From Phaseolus vulgaris (lineage: Eukaryota; Streptophyta; Magnoliopsida; Fabales; Fabaceae): a stretch of DNA of 64,000 bases. The number at the start of each line of letters is the position of its first letter. Positions within the stretch are counted from its first letter, which is position 1. The stretch lies in the NCBI RefSeq assembly GCF_000499845.2, contig NC_023759.2:45788672-45852671 (forward strand), in the 5' to 3' direction. This document shows positions 1-15,364 of this stretch, one piece after another. The position numbers and the translations under genes are program-made. The notes beneath the pieces are model-generated. The model worked only from the letters and a program-made list of their open reading frames with translations, was not told where the DNA came from and made no database searches.

Positions 1-504
1 AAATTACTATTATCATAAGCAAAACGTGTTTCTGTATTTTGTTTTAGTAAGTTTCGGATTTGCAAAAAATATGATACTAATATTCTTTAACACTAAAATA
101 ATTATATAAAAATCATATAATATATCATTTTTCTCAACTTTTTTTATTTGGTGAGAAAAATTAATTATTTATAATTTTCATCAAAATTATATTAATTTCG
201 AGCACAACCACAATCATAAAAAAATATATATCGTTGCACTCATTTGTAGAAATAAAATAAAGATGAATTGAGTGAGTCTCAGTATTTTTTAAATCTCAAT
301 ATGTTTTATTCAAAAAGTTCATAATTTTTTTCTTGCAATGTTTTGTAATAATAATTATAAAATTAACAATATAATATAAAATTTGAATGATAAAATAATT
401 AAAAATCTAAATGAAATTAGAAATAGAATCACATATAATCCAAAAAACAAATTAAAAAGCAGGAGTTTTTTGATTGATAACATGAAAATGAAAATATGAA
501 CTTA

Positions 505-538
<34 letters not shown>

Positions 539-2960
539 CTCGAGTTATAAACAACTTCAAAATTACCATTTTATATAAGAGAATCAAACATGAAATATAA
601 AAAAACCACTCTAAAAATTATATAAATGTGTTCTTATTTTATATAAAATAAATGTTCTACAATTATTATTATTATTATTTATTTGCAATATTATATGACA
701 TATGTTAACTGTTTGTTTAAACGAAAAATTGACTATTTCAAATAATATTTATTATATTAATATAATAACAATGAATGACATTAAGATTTGTATAGGTTAT
801 TTATTCTCTATTCTAAATTAAATATTAGGACCAAAATCAACCATTTCAAATATATAACATGAAAAAAATAAAGAAAATTATTTTACATTGATTTAAACTA
901 AAATCTATAATTTTATTAGGATTAAAAACATTATTTTTCAAAATTTATATGTATGAAAGCATTTTTTATAAAAATCAAAATCAAAACTTCTTCATTCTAC
1001 AAAAGTTACAAATATATTTGAGCCATTAAAAACGTTTTAATTATTTTTTTTTTCTTTTCAATTAAATAAAAGATAACACACTACTATTTATAATTTCTCT
1101 CTAACTTTCTTCACATCCTAAACCACAGCAAAATCTAAGAGAGGACTCGATCTTTCTAGCAGACAGCTCATGAATCATGATTAGCAGATACGAATCAGAC
1201 TACCACAAATTCATCTTCCTCTTGGGGTTTGGTGCTTTGTCACATTGAAGATGTTACCTCATAATACGAAACAGAGATGAAAGATGATCAAAATTTACTT
1301 CTATTTTTATTCTGTTTTCGTCGTCATCTTTAATGTTTGATTTTTAAAGGAGAACCTTGAAAACAATTTTAATGTTCTGTAATGTTTTCAAAAGCAGACA
1401 AAGCGTCCAAATCTGAAGACTACTGTTACAACAGAATAGAACTCATAAAATTACCTTTGAGGATTTTTTCAGTTTATTTCGTATAATCTTTACTTCAGTC
1501 AGTCAAAGAAAAAACGTAGTCATACATTAAACTCTGTCCTTCCTCGTCAAGTTAACGAGTTGCTGCATATACACTCAAAACACCCCCTACCTTAAAGGTA
1601 TGGCTGAAAATGCAAAAATGACACCAAACTAATATGCTTTATTCTATGACAAATGATGAGGCTACCCAATGTTTTAAATTACAAACAACCTACCCAGTTT
1701 TATGATATTAACTGTAATTAATTTAGGGCTAAAAGGTTACGTTTTCAAGTGCTAAATTCAACAAAATCTTTGAAGAATTATTTAGTTATCAACTATTTCA
1801 CCATTCTTTATACCTTTTAATAAAATTCCAACTCACGAACTTCACCTTCTCAAAGACTTGTTTCCGTCATAGTAATTTCTTTCCTACTCACTAGGATTGA
1901 ACTTGAAAATCGAATAGAAACTGCATGGGAGAAAACTTACAATGTCTAAAGACATGTACCTCGACACAACGTCGGCAAATTCTAGGGAGAATGCTCAAAT
2001 GTCTTGTCGAATGCAAGTTTCACCAATCAACCAACAAAATTACATTTTATTTCATACAAAAGAAATAAAAGAATACTGCACAAGTCACCACTGTTTTGGC
2101 AAGAAAAATCTAAAGAAAAACAAAATACTGTAGTGTAATTAAGACTCAGTTGGTGCTTCCACCCCCACATATGAGCCTACCCTGTAAGCTAAAACAATAA
2201 TTGGAGAACTACTCTCCCACTTGTGTACTTTGAAGATATCTCCATGACCTTACATGGGGTCCTTTGTCAAGCAGCATTAGCAAGCCCACGCTGTCAGACG
2301 GTAGCCCGAACATGTACCTACAATCATAAGCAGTTGACATGATGGATAATTTCTGGTCAAGCAATCACTCTAGGATCCACTTAAACAAAATTCTCTTTGC
2401 ATCCGGATAAAACAAATGGACCCGCTAAAATCACTTGTAAGAAATACTGTGATAACTAATACACACCACAACACACTAAATTTGTTATACTAAGTAGTCT
2501 GCTTCGAGAGGACTATATATAAAAAGGCAGTTAATGAGGAATTAATTTATAATCAAAGGTTTTCACATTCAATGATGGTCGTGTTGCAAACTACAAACGT
2601 AATTTTTTAATCTTTTAAGAGATTATGTTTATGTCAAGCATTTAATACAATTCATTACAATTATATTTATCACATTGAACATCAAAGGCCAGCCAGTGAA
2701 ATTTCAAAGGAAAATAAAGAATCCAGAATGCCTGGATCAACTTTAGCACCCTTTTAATGCATTATGCATAATAAGACTAATTGAATTCTTCACAACTGTT
2801 CTCTATAAATGATGTTGCTAAGGTGGTTGAGAATAACGGCTCATTATGCTAACTCTAGGAGACTACGCCTTTCAACAACTAAACAACCAGGCACCATCAC
2901 TCTAGACACTAGTTGCTGTGGTATACAAATTCTGACACAAAGACAAAAGCTAAGAACTGC
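1..2960. other. AT-rich intergenic stretch, no gene recognised
   Basis: The first 1.1 kb is very AT-rich and contains an (AT)n tract at 507-537. From about 1100 to 2950 the base composition is more even and could include the 3' untranslated end of the myosin-binding gene that lies to the right on the minus strand. The only open frame of note, a 63-codon frame at 1942-2133, has no recognisable domain and ordinary chance length. I see no tRNA, transposase or conserved protein here. Confidence 0.6.
507..537. repeat. (AT)n microsatellite
   Basis: An uninterrupted alternating AT run of about 31 bp in AT-rich intergenic DNA. Likely length-polymorphic between individuals. Confidence 0.95.
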
Positions 2961-4455
2961 TTACTTGATTTTATGAGCTTCCTTTCTCCAGAAAACAATT
3001 GATGCAATCCACTGAACATAAAAAGAAGATGAAATAGAATAAGTGTGGCTCCTAACAAAATCTTCAATCATGAGATGGATACAGATTATATCAAAAGAAA
3101 CTTGAACAAAAAAGGTACAATTTAATGAAATAGGATACGATTCCAGATTATCAAATAATTTGCAGACACCAATTGTTTCTAATCACCTTGAAAACTGTCA
3201 AGAATGAGAAGCTGCTAATAAAGGACCTTGCTGTCATTCTTTTTTGCTCTGACATCTCCTTGCACAATTCTTGAGCGATTTCTCTCAGTAAAACAAGCTG
3301 TGCTTTATCAGTGCGCATTGAAATGATTGCCTGCCTCATTGATTCCCTATCAGCCTCAAGTGCTTGAAGCCTCATGCAAAGCTTCTTTACGTATGGATCT
3401 TCAAAATCCGCATTATTAACAAAGTCCCTTGGAGTGCCTGCATAATCATCGCAAACACTAACTCCAGTTTTGAACTCTGAGTCAATTGTATAGACTTTAT
3501 CAATGATATCATCACCAGCTTCTGATACATTATCCATCTTCTTCAAGTTGGGAAGGTCCCCTGATTCTGAGAGACAATCCATCTTCCTAAAGCTGGGAGA
3601 ATCCATCATATACTCAGGACACAGTGAAGATGAATCACAAGAAAATTTCCTGGAATGTTTAGTCCATCTTGGAGACTGTCCAACTATCACCTTCTCTAGA
3701 ATATTTTTTCCACTGAATTCCCCATCTACCTGGCTATAAGTGGGGCTTCTCTCCATTTGAGATATCCTACTTTCTAAGTTCCTCAATCGGTCCTTCGGAG
3801 TTTCTCCAAAAGCATATTTATCAATGTCTATGTCATCAATGTCTGTATCAGCACAAGCATGCATTGCCTTACATCTCAAAGGAGGGTAATCATAAGGGGG
3901 AAATTCATCCTGATCACCTTCTGCCTCGGATTCAGTGAGGCCAAAACTCAACAACCTGTGCTTATAAGCCTGTACCTCACAGGTGAGCGAGTGAATTGCC
4001 TGTTCCCTCTTATACAACATATCCTCCAACAATAAAACTTCCTGCTGATCGTAAACCGTCCTCTCCTCAACAAATCTCTTGAACTGCCGCGCTTCCATCT
4101 GAAGCTCCGCCTTCTCCCTCTGCAATCTCAATATCATTGACATGGTCTCATTGGCGGCCGAGGAGGCAGCACTCCTCTCCTCCTCCAATTCAGCATACAA
4201 ATCCTGTATTGATTGTTGTTGGCTGCTCACAGCCTCCCGTAAGGCTTCACATTCATTTCCAATCTCGACACGCGCCACTGGATCGCAATCCAGCCCCGCC
4301 ACACAGATTTGCCCGCCCCGTTCAAACTCCTTGTGTTTTCTTTTCACAGAACGGGACCAATTCCCTGAAGATCGAGCTGCCATGGAGCAATCAATACACC
4401 CACATTCGCAGTGCTTGCAACATTTCACCGAATCCCCAGAAGATTCCAAATCCAT
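2961..4455 (-). CDS. MYOB7: Myosin-binding protein, GTD-binding (DUF593) family, MYOB7-like
   Basis: Two coding exons on the minus strand: 4455-3187 (423 codons) and 3011-2961 (16 residues plus stop), joined in phase 0 across a GT-AG intron, giving 439 aa. Reading straight through exon 1 gives a false end 12 codons into the intron; the short last exon restores the family ending (WIASIVFWRKEAHKIK). The N-terminus has a Cys cluster (CCKHCECGCIDC, about residues 12-23). A coiled-coil GTD-binding region follows at about 65-170 (ECEALREAV, QDLYAELEEER, LQREKAELQMEARQ, LLLEDMLYKREQAIHSL), then an acidic linker and a second coiled coil near 360-405. GTD-binding proteins attach the globular tail of plant class XI myosins to vesicles; the hydrophobic C-terminus may be a membrane anchor, which is inference. 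Family assignment is firm. The MYOB7 (At5g06560) assignment rests on the Cys-rich start and on CXE15 and DLD being its neighbours. Confidence 0.9.
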
Positions 4456-4647
4456 AATTCAAACTAAACTCATTCAATCTTTTTCAAAAGTAAAACAAAA
4501 TTCATCGAAGATTTTAACAAACGCAGAATACTGTAAGGAAAGATCTGCAACATCCCTTCATTGTTTCATTTCACACAACCACTCTCTTCCCCTCCCTCCG
4601 TGCCAAGCACCTTCTCCCTTGGATCAATCACCCAATCAGAGACAGAC

Positions 4648-4850
4648 CTGCTAACAAAAGTATAAAACAACAATCAAGTGATGTCATTACGTTATCATAA
4701 TAACAATAAATGAATAACGAAAACAAATTTACAATGAGTGCTTAACGGAAAAAGGACACCCATTCCAAGCAACACACACCCGAAATATGATCACTCAGAT
4801 GTGACCTTGAAGAAAAAAAAAAAAAAAAAGAATGAAAGAGGAAGATTAAC
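4648..4850 (-). other. Probable 5' UTR intron of the MYOB7-like gene
   Basis: Read on the minus strand, CTTCCAG|GTTAATC at 4851/4850 is a good donor and GTTAGCAG|GTC at 4648/4647 a good acceptor, about 190 bp upstream of the ATG. The 203-bp stretch between them contains a long poly-T (minus strand) tract at 4814-4830. Predicted from splice motifs only. Confidence 0.45.
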
Positions 4851-5112
4851 CTGGAAGAAATGCGGTTGAGGAACGGAGAAAAGGTTGAACCCGCTTTCTT
4901 GGGAGGAAAGAATGCGGGTGTTTGGTTTGGAGGGAAGAATGATTTGGAAACCCTAGAATTTGTTATTAGCTCTTCTCTTTTAAAATTTTTACAATTTTAT
5001 TACTCTCTATGCTTTCTGATGTTTCTTCTGGTTCACCTCAACCCTCTCTTTCTCTCGTCCCCACAACCCTATGCAAATGAACGGTTTCTTTCTCCTCTTC
5101 CCGTTTTAGTAC

Positions 5113-5120
5113 TATATATA
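5113..5120 (-). promoter_or_regulatory. Candidate TATA box of the MYOB7-like gene
   Basis: TATATATA followed by a G on the minus strand, about 260 bp upstream of the predicted 5' UTR intron donor and inside a CT-rich region. It would put transcription start near 5085. AT-rich surroundings make chance occurrence possible. Confidence 0.4.
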
Positions 5121-7872
5121 CTCCTCCTCCCTCATCATCATTCTACATTTTTATAATCTTCATTTTCTCTTACCATCTTTATTCAAATTTAATTACTCTT
5201 CTCAAATTTTAATATACAATAATATATCATTTTTTTTTCAAATTAAAACTACTCATTTTCGTCATGATACAACACCAACAATGGACCGCGAAATACCAAC
5301 ATTGTGACCCAGGTTGTATCATCACCAACTCAAATTTTAAGGTTTTGTTAGAAGCCACGTACAACTTCTCAACTGTATTCACTTTTGTTAGTTATACACA
5401 AATTTGACCGTGCCAATTTTAGTGTTGTGATGACCATGGATATGTTTCATCTTCCATTTTCATACCTGCACTGCCCTATAAAAAGTAAGAATTCCCGTTA
5501 AAATTTAACTGAAGAATCCATGTCACGAGTTTATAATATTTTTTTCATTTTCTTATAGTATGTTGTTGAAGTAAATTCAAATTACTATCATTAAACTTTT
5601 TTAATTTAGGTTAATTTCGTGAATATTTTAAAAAACTACATGTTAGGATAAGACATTTGAACTTATAATTTATTAAGGACTTTTAAGGGATGCTTTAGGG
5701 TAGGTTTAGGGTCTTAAAATTAACACTTTGAGTGTTTTGTTAGCTATGATTTATGGCTTGCGTTAGCTAAATGCAACTTTCACTCACTTTTCATTCATTT
5801 TGAAACTGGCATGACACGGCGGTTACTTCAGTACTTACGGTTACTTCAGTACTTATGTCACTTCTTCATAATTCATTAGGGTTGGTTGACCAACAAATAA
5901 AGGTAAAATTACATCTTTATTTATTGAAGTAGGTTTATAAAATAAGTTATTATCACATGATTTTTTTTACCTCTTAAAAAAATGAAAAAATATATTTTCA
6001 CAGTTCAGGAAATTATATACAACTTAAAAAAATATATATAATAAAAGATTAATTTATAATTAAATGATGTGAAAAATAGTTAAAATAATAATATTACTAA
6101 ATATATGATGTTTTATTATTTAAAAAAAATGTCAACGTGTCATGTGTTGGAATTGGTTGCATGATACGTGACACTCCTTGAAGTAATAGATTGACATATA
6201 TTTTAGAGAAAAAGAGAAGAATGTTTTTCATGGAAGATCCAAATTATGTTTAACACATGGCAGCATTCAAATATACAAATAAAAACAAAATATTTTTTTT
6301 GTTTCATATACAAACTCCTACTCCGTTCCAAATCTCTCAATTTCTTTGCTCATTTTTTTCTCTACATTATTATTTTCCTTTTTGTTGTGGGTTACTTTTA
6401 TTAAATATGTATTTTGTATATAGATGTATTTGTTACTTAATTAACTTATTTGTGTTTATTTATTTATTATGTATTTATTTTATTTAATATTTTAGCTATT
6501 CATGTTCATGTATTTCACTTATTTACGTGGTTCTTCGTTTAATTTTACATTTTATTTATTTATTTATGTGCATTTACTAATTTATCGATGTTTGTTGTAT
6601 TATGGTACTATGGTTATGGAATTTATTTATTTAATAATGTTAGATATATTTTTATTGGTTACTGTGATGCTGTTTATTTATGTTAATATTCATTATTTAC
6701 TTATGGTACTATTTTGATAGAAATTTATGTTATGGTGTTTTTTTTATCTACTATAGTATTTATTTGTTTGCCAATTATTATTATTGTAGTCTTATTTGTT
6801 ATATTATTATTTAATTATTTAATGGATACGTTATTTATTATGGCAATGAAATGAAACCTTCCAATTTAGTTTACATGAACTTGCTTAAATGCCATCATTA
6901 AGTGCAGCCATGAAAACCTAAAACCTATCCCTTTTAACATGGGTGTTAGCATGTTGCATCACATCTACCAATGTTTTATCCAATCCAAACAAATTATTAA
7001 TTTTTGTTGTTGGATTAAATTAATTTTATTTAACATATTTAATTACAAATGAATTAACTCAATTAAAACCTATAATAAATGAATAACGAACTTCATATGA
7101 ATTTTTTTACAAGTAATCAAATGAATATTGTTGTATTGGTATTTATGAGTATATCACATTAATATACTATCATAGATAAATATTTCATACTATACATACT
7201 AATATAATTATACATCTTATTCTTGCCTCCTTCCATTGAACCACATTTTATGAATTGTAAAATAAATTGATGATGATTACTTCAAAATAATAGAAAGAGT
7301 AATTATATTTCTAACATTCATTTCATTTTCATCCATTTTTTTCTAACAATTTATTTATTTATTTTTCTGTAATATCATTCACGGTATCTACTATTTTCTC
7401 TTTACTACTTCATAAATTTATATTATTTTTATATTTTTCCTTATGTTTTTTATTTTATCTTTTTATCTTTCTTCATCACGTGATACGATTTTACTACATG
7501 TTTCACCTATTTATGTCTATTTTATTACAACAAAAGTAACAATATACCTTTTCTATTTTATAACTTGGAAAAGTCGACAAATAATATAAAAAACTAAAAT
7601 TGTAAGAGTACTGTAACAAATGTCAACACATACAATATTTGTGTGGGGAGAGATTAAATCTTATATACAATTTAATTTATTCTTAACTTAATTTAATTAT
7701 TTGAATTAAATTAAATATTTTAAACTTTTTTTCCAAGTCTTTTTGGAATAAAAAAGTATATTAATATCCTATAATATTTTTTATTAAAGTTTAGAATAAA
7801 CACACCTAAGCCAAGTAAAGGATCTAGTGATAAAAGTGGACTGGGCTTCTTTTCTTTTTATCATAGTTTGTG

Positions 7873-8240
7873 GGCTGCTTCTTCCTGCACCTCCATACCT
7901 TCTTCTCTCACCTCCATAGATTTTCGTATTTCCAAAATTACCCCTCTGTAATATTTTGGATTACATAATCCGGAAGTCATTTTTCAAATTTGTAATTAGC
8001 TTCCGGATTATATAATCTAGAAGTCTTTTTTCAGATGCATGATTACTTTACAGATTACATAATCTGGAAGTCTTTTTTAACTTCCAGATTATGTAATTCG
8101 AAAGTCTTTTTCCAAATGCGTTTCTGGATTACATAATCCAGAAATTATTTTATGGGGGTGGCATAAGAAGGATAAAAATATATTTTCATGTTGTATATGG
8201 AGGTGTCAGAAGAAGATAGGAGGTGCAGGAAGAAACAGTC
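7873..8240. mobile_element. MITE, Mutator-like, with ~45-bp TIRs
   Basis: The left end (7873-7918) and the reverse complement of the right end (8196-8240) share GCTTCTTCCTGCACCTCC-type sequence over about 45 bp with few differences. The flanking 9-mers TAGTTTGTG (7864-7872) and TAATTTGTA (8241-8249) match at 7 of 9 positions, as expected of an old 9-bp Mutator-type target duplication. The interior (7950-8150) is built of repeated palindromic units around GGATTACATAATCC followed by GAAGTC and a T run. There is no coding capacity. The TIRs are directly visible; the superfamily rests on the imperfect 9-bp duplication. Confidence 0.75.
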
Positions 8241-11200
8241 TAATTTGTATATTTGTTTTTATACAAGCCCGAGTAAACTTTTATAAAGATAGAGTAATTT
8301 TATACTTCACTGTTTATTTCGGTATATGGATTTACATATCTTTTATTTTTAAATGTTGCAAAAAAAAAAAAAATTGTTTATGAATTAAAATCAGGGATAG
8401 TAAATCATCTCATTTAAATGAGACAGTTGAATCTTTTGAGCACGTTAGTTTGTATTAGTCGGGTTCACACAACTCATCAATCTGTATTGATATTTTTTTG
8501 AAAAATAAATTAAAATTGATTGTGATGAATGTTTTATTTAAAAATTTATTTAGATTAATTTATTTATACATTATTTGATTTATTTTTAATATTTATTTTA
8601 TTTTGTTAAGTATTAAACCATATTAGAATATTAAAATTTGATTTAATTTTTTTTTAAAAATTATATCAATAACTACAATCAAATAAATAAATAAAAATTA
8701 AAAATTAAAAAAAATAAGAAAATGACAAACCAAACGCTAAATTATCATACGGAATAATTTATCAATTTCAGCCTACTTGACGAATCAACCTATCTTATCC
8801 CACTTTTAACAGAACAATAATCTAATGGACAAAAATACTTAAATTGTTTATTTTGTCATCCTTATTAAAAATATATTAAATTGTATAATTTAATATATTA
8901 ACTTGTGAATGCCTTAAAACATTATATATCTTCTCCTCCACTAATTTAAGGACATTTTATTTCCAATCATAGATGCATAATCACCAAAAAATTGACTCCA
9001 GTGCTATAATTACAGCACACTATAACACCCTATCATCATTATCAACTAATCTTGGATACTTATCATCTTCCTTTTAGTGCCGGAAAAAGTCGAAACTGAT
9101 TAATTTCCCCATTTGTTTTCATTTCTAGAAGTTCTGAGACTTAGCTCAAGCATCCATAGTCATGATCCACAATCATAAAGTGGCGCAACAACAATTATTT
9201 AATTAATTCATTAATTTATCTTTTTTGAATTCAAAGATTGCATCTGTAAAGAGTTTGCATTCCTTGTCTTAACCTTTTGGTCTGTTAACTCCTCAGTGGC
9301 AACGAAATTATTTTAGCACTCTCTAAAATGCTGCAAAACTGTGATCAACAATTAAATAAGGAAAACTATTTATATTCCAAACTTTTTAAGCCATCATATG
9401 GGCTTTGCAGTGGGAAATATGGATTGTCCACTACTCTAGCTAGATTATTATTATTATTATTATTTTTTAATTGAAAATGTCCAATCATTCTTAAACATTC
9501 CAAATAAAGAAATTAAATTCAAAAGAGAAAATGAGATTTTAAAAATTAATATTATTTAATTTAATTTATTATGTATTTTATAAATATAATTGGAGATAAG
9601 ATTTGTGCATGTATCTTGGAGTCGGGGATACCCTGGTTTCTGGAGCGGACCCACAGATCCACTCATAAAAAATGTTGATGTTGAGATAAAGCACATTACT
9701 CAACAAAAGATATTGCAATTATCAAATGAAAGAAAAGTTTGGTAACACACAATTGTTAAAGACTTCAAATGTTTTTCAGTGAGAGGCATACACATGCGTT
9801 CTCCTATAAGTTTTTATTTGTTTTTCATTAGTATAATATCAGTAAAAATAATATTTGTAGCTCAAAAACTAGAGACTATTTGACTGAACGGATAGTTGTA
9901 GAAATTTTAAGGTAAAAATAGATATGTGAAAAATAAGGAAATTTATTTTTATGATTATATATATGAAATATGACTCATCAAAGTGATAAAGTTTATTATT
10001 ATAAATTGTATAAATAAAGACATTAGATAAGTTTGCATTCACTTATATGCTATAAAATGATATTAGAAAAGTTTGCATTAGATAAGTGACATTTACTTAT
10101 CTTATCTTATAAAAATATTATATTAATTAAAATGTAAATAAAAAATAAGGTAAAAAGTTAAAGTTTTAAATACAAAATTTAGAAAAAATTTATAAACAGT
10201 TATTTTTTTTTATAAATAAAATAAGAGAGATAAATGTCTCTTTATTAAAACATAAATTATAAGTATTTTTTTAAATACATTCTTAATTACAAATTTAAGA
10301 ATAAAATATAATGTTTATAGAATATTTTTATGTGTTTTTGGATCTTAATTTTTTAGAGAATAATTTATTATTATATAAAATTTTATATTTTTTGGATAAA
10401 TATTTTTAAAATAAATTAAAATTATAGGAATTTTATATTTTTCGATAAAACATATTGTTTTGATTATTAAAAATTAGATAATTTTAGATTTTAGATTTTT
10501 TTTACATGGTTGAGCTTTGGTTGAATGTTGTTAATTTCATTAAGGTTGAACCATCATTGGCTCAATTGAGTCTAGTGGTATTTTTTTTATTGATGTCAAA
10601 CACAATTTTTGCATTGCGTTAGTTGAAATTATTTTTAATTTATATGATTTGAGGTTGTTTTTCGACCAACGTCAAAGAGTGTAAATCAAAGTTATTTATT
10701 GACCAACAACGATTTCAGTTAAGATTTTTTATCGACATATTGATAACCTTTTATTTTCTTGTTATAATTATTTACTTGTTGATATAAGATAAGATTATTT
10801 CCCGATTGAATTTTGTATGAGTTTTTTAAGTATGTTAGTGAAACTATTTTTAAAAAAATATTAACTAGATATTTCTGGCAGAAATTTGTACTTATATTTT
10901 TTTTTGTCAATGTTTATAATTATTGTTTTTTTTTTCGACATGTAATTGAAATACATTTATCTAAAAATTTAAAATTTAATAAATTTGAATTATTTAATAT
11001 AAAAATATATTTATAAGGTTAAAAAGAAAATTAAGATATTATAATTTTGTAGAAATGATAAAATTTTCTGGTTTAGAGAATTGGCACCACAACAACATTG
11101 ATTTGCATTTTAGACCTAAAATACACATGAGCAATTAGTATGAGAAATTATTTTTGATTGAGATAGCATGGAGAAGAAATGTAAGTGTGACTTGCTATCT

Positions 11201-12059
11201 ACTAATTATAATGGTTTCAAGATACCCCATTTCCTTTATTATCTTCAACACCTCCCATAATTCCCACTACACACTTAATCATACACACATCACCAGAAAT
11301 TTAACAGAGTTTGATGACCAGTGACGATTTTGCAATTGATTAAGAAAAGATAAAACATCAGAAGCATTTATTTGCTAAAAACTGAAAATTGATTTTAAAA
11401 CATGTCTTTCAATGTCACAAAAGATTCGGTGATCCACCTTAACCATAAAATACATTCCCAACCCACTAAAACGGAGGACAGAATAAATTGAGTGTTCAGT
11501 GGCATATGTCATCTTGTTTGAAACACTGAAATCCATAAACTAAACTGCTGTTATTTTTAATACTTACTCTATCTGTGTCAAAAATGTATGATTAATGATC
11601 CTATATTGGTCCGTTTTATACTTCATCTGTAAAATATGGATTGGGTTGACTCGTTCCGCATAATGAATGCGAGCTAAATTCTTTACTATATAATGACTAT
11701 TCTGCGAGTTTGTGAGTTAGTCCACATTTGAGTTTTTTATTTTATTTTTTTAGAAATTCAATGAAAATGTTTTTTTATTTTTTGGTATTGAAAATTTGTC
11801 AAATTAAACCTATTTATTTGTTATTATCAAACATTAATATTTTTTTCTTCCATTCTAGACATAGTCAAACGTTGATAATTAAATTAAGATAAAAATCAAA
11901 TATCAATATTCTTTCATTTCAAAAACATTAAAAATTGCTAATTCAGAAACATTAAACATAAACACCACTACAATTAACATAGTTGATTTAAAAAACATTA
12001 ATATTTTTTTTCCAGTCCAAGTTATCACTGTCAAATCCAATCCAAGTCAACACACAAAT

Positions 12060-12240
12060 TTTTTTTTTTCAGGCTAGCGGACCAGCCCGTCCTGCCTCGT
12101 TGTTGACCTACACGAGCTGCGAGTTAGGCAAGATGGACTTAAGCGAGTTGACGGAATGAAAATCTAAGTCTGTCCCGCGTTTTTTACTAGCGAGCCACAA
12201 ATCGACCCATATGGCCCACTCTGCCTTTCCACCTCTATCC
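12060..12240. repeat. GC-richer repeat fragment, possible hAT-type end
   Basis: A locally GC-richer segment (GCGGACCAGCCCGTCCTGCC and later GCGAGCCACAAATCGACCC) in AT-rich DNA. A related-looking stretch with GACTCGTTCCGCATAATG lies at 11640-11710. It resembles non-autonomous hAT-like plant repeats that I recall, but I could not confirm ends or target duplications. Confidence 0.3.
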
Positions 12241-13009
12241 TACTCCCACTATTTCCTCACTATAAGCTTCTTCATTAATCTCTCCATCATCCCATATAAA
12301 CAGAGTTAGTCTCTAACCATCACTATATCAAACACATGTTGTTTCATCTTATATTAAATTAAGATACGTTCAAATATACTTCTATGTATATGTATTAAAC
12401 CCTAAATATTGTATGATTAATAATTTTTTACTTTGAAAACTACTCATACAATTCAAAAGTTAGAGAACTAATAGGTGGGAGTATAGTAGTTGAACACAAT
12501 CTCCAACCAAAAACTACATGTACAACATAAAACTGACATAATTAGTTCGAAAAATATTAATTTGATAATTACAAATCAAAACACACCATTTTACAATTAT
12601 GACTTGATCAATATATTTAAATTGTTCTATTTCAGTGAAAAAATATTTTTATTTTAAATTGTAATATAATGAATGATTGTCAATATATTATCACTCAATA
12701 ATGCTAAAAATAAAGATTACTATTTTTTTTTCTACTTTTTTTTTTGTTTTTTTTTATTAGAATAACACACAAATTTGATTAATTTGAAAATAATAAACCC
12801 TAAATTTATTATTCTTAGGTTAAGTGAAATCTTTCACTCTTAAAAAGTAATAGCACTAATAGCTAAGAAAGGTACTTAATTGACTACAAGCTCCAATAAC
12901 AACTACACGTACACACCATATAAAATTGAGAGATATAACTCTTTACCATAACTAGTTTAGTGGGCTAAAAACAACACACACTAATTAACCTAATTATATA
13001 AGTCTCTTT

Positions 13010-15304
<2,295 letters not shown>

Positions 15305-15355
15305 CTAGTAATTACACTTTGCTTCTCTGTTTTTCACTTTCTTTTCTTCGTGTCC

Positions 15356-15364
15356 ATATATATA
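15356..15364 (-). promoter_or_regulatory. Candidate TATA box of CXE15
   Basis: A TATATATA tract about 60 bp upstream of the CXE15 ATG on the minus strand, which would give a short 5' UTR of about 30 bp. The next 110 bp upstream are CT/AT-rich. Confidence 0.5.

Larger units (their letters stand above)
5160..13009. other. 7.8 kb AT-rich intergenic region with repeat fragments
   Basis: No coding region is recognisable. The open frames at 6257-6717 and 10719-11016 translate into Phe/Leu/Ile/Tyr-rich low-complexity peptides, a by-product of T-rich sequence built on TTTA/TTAT units. The region contains a MITE at 7873-8240, a possible dispersed legume repeat near 10004-10090, and GC-richer patches at 9598-9660 and 12060-12240 that look like decayed transposon ends. 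Confidence 0.6.

Noticed and set aside
4137..4654. Plus-strand frames opposite the MYOB7-like exon and leader
   Set aside because: Antisense to a clear conserved coding exon, with no recognisable domain.
6257..6717. Two Phe/Leu/Tyr-rich frames that look like membrane proteins
   Set aside because: They come from T-rich TTTA/TTAT repetitive sequence; the hydrophobicity is a compositional artefact.
9598..9660. GC-richer patch near a T-rich region as a possible gene end
   Set aside because: No open frame, splice sites or known motif; too short to classify.
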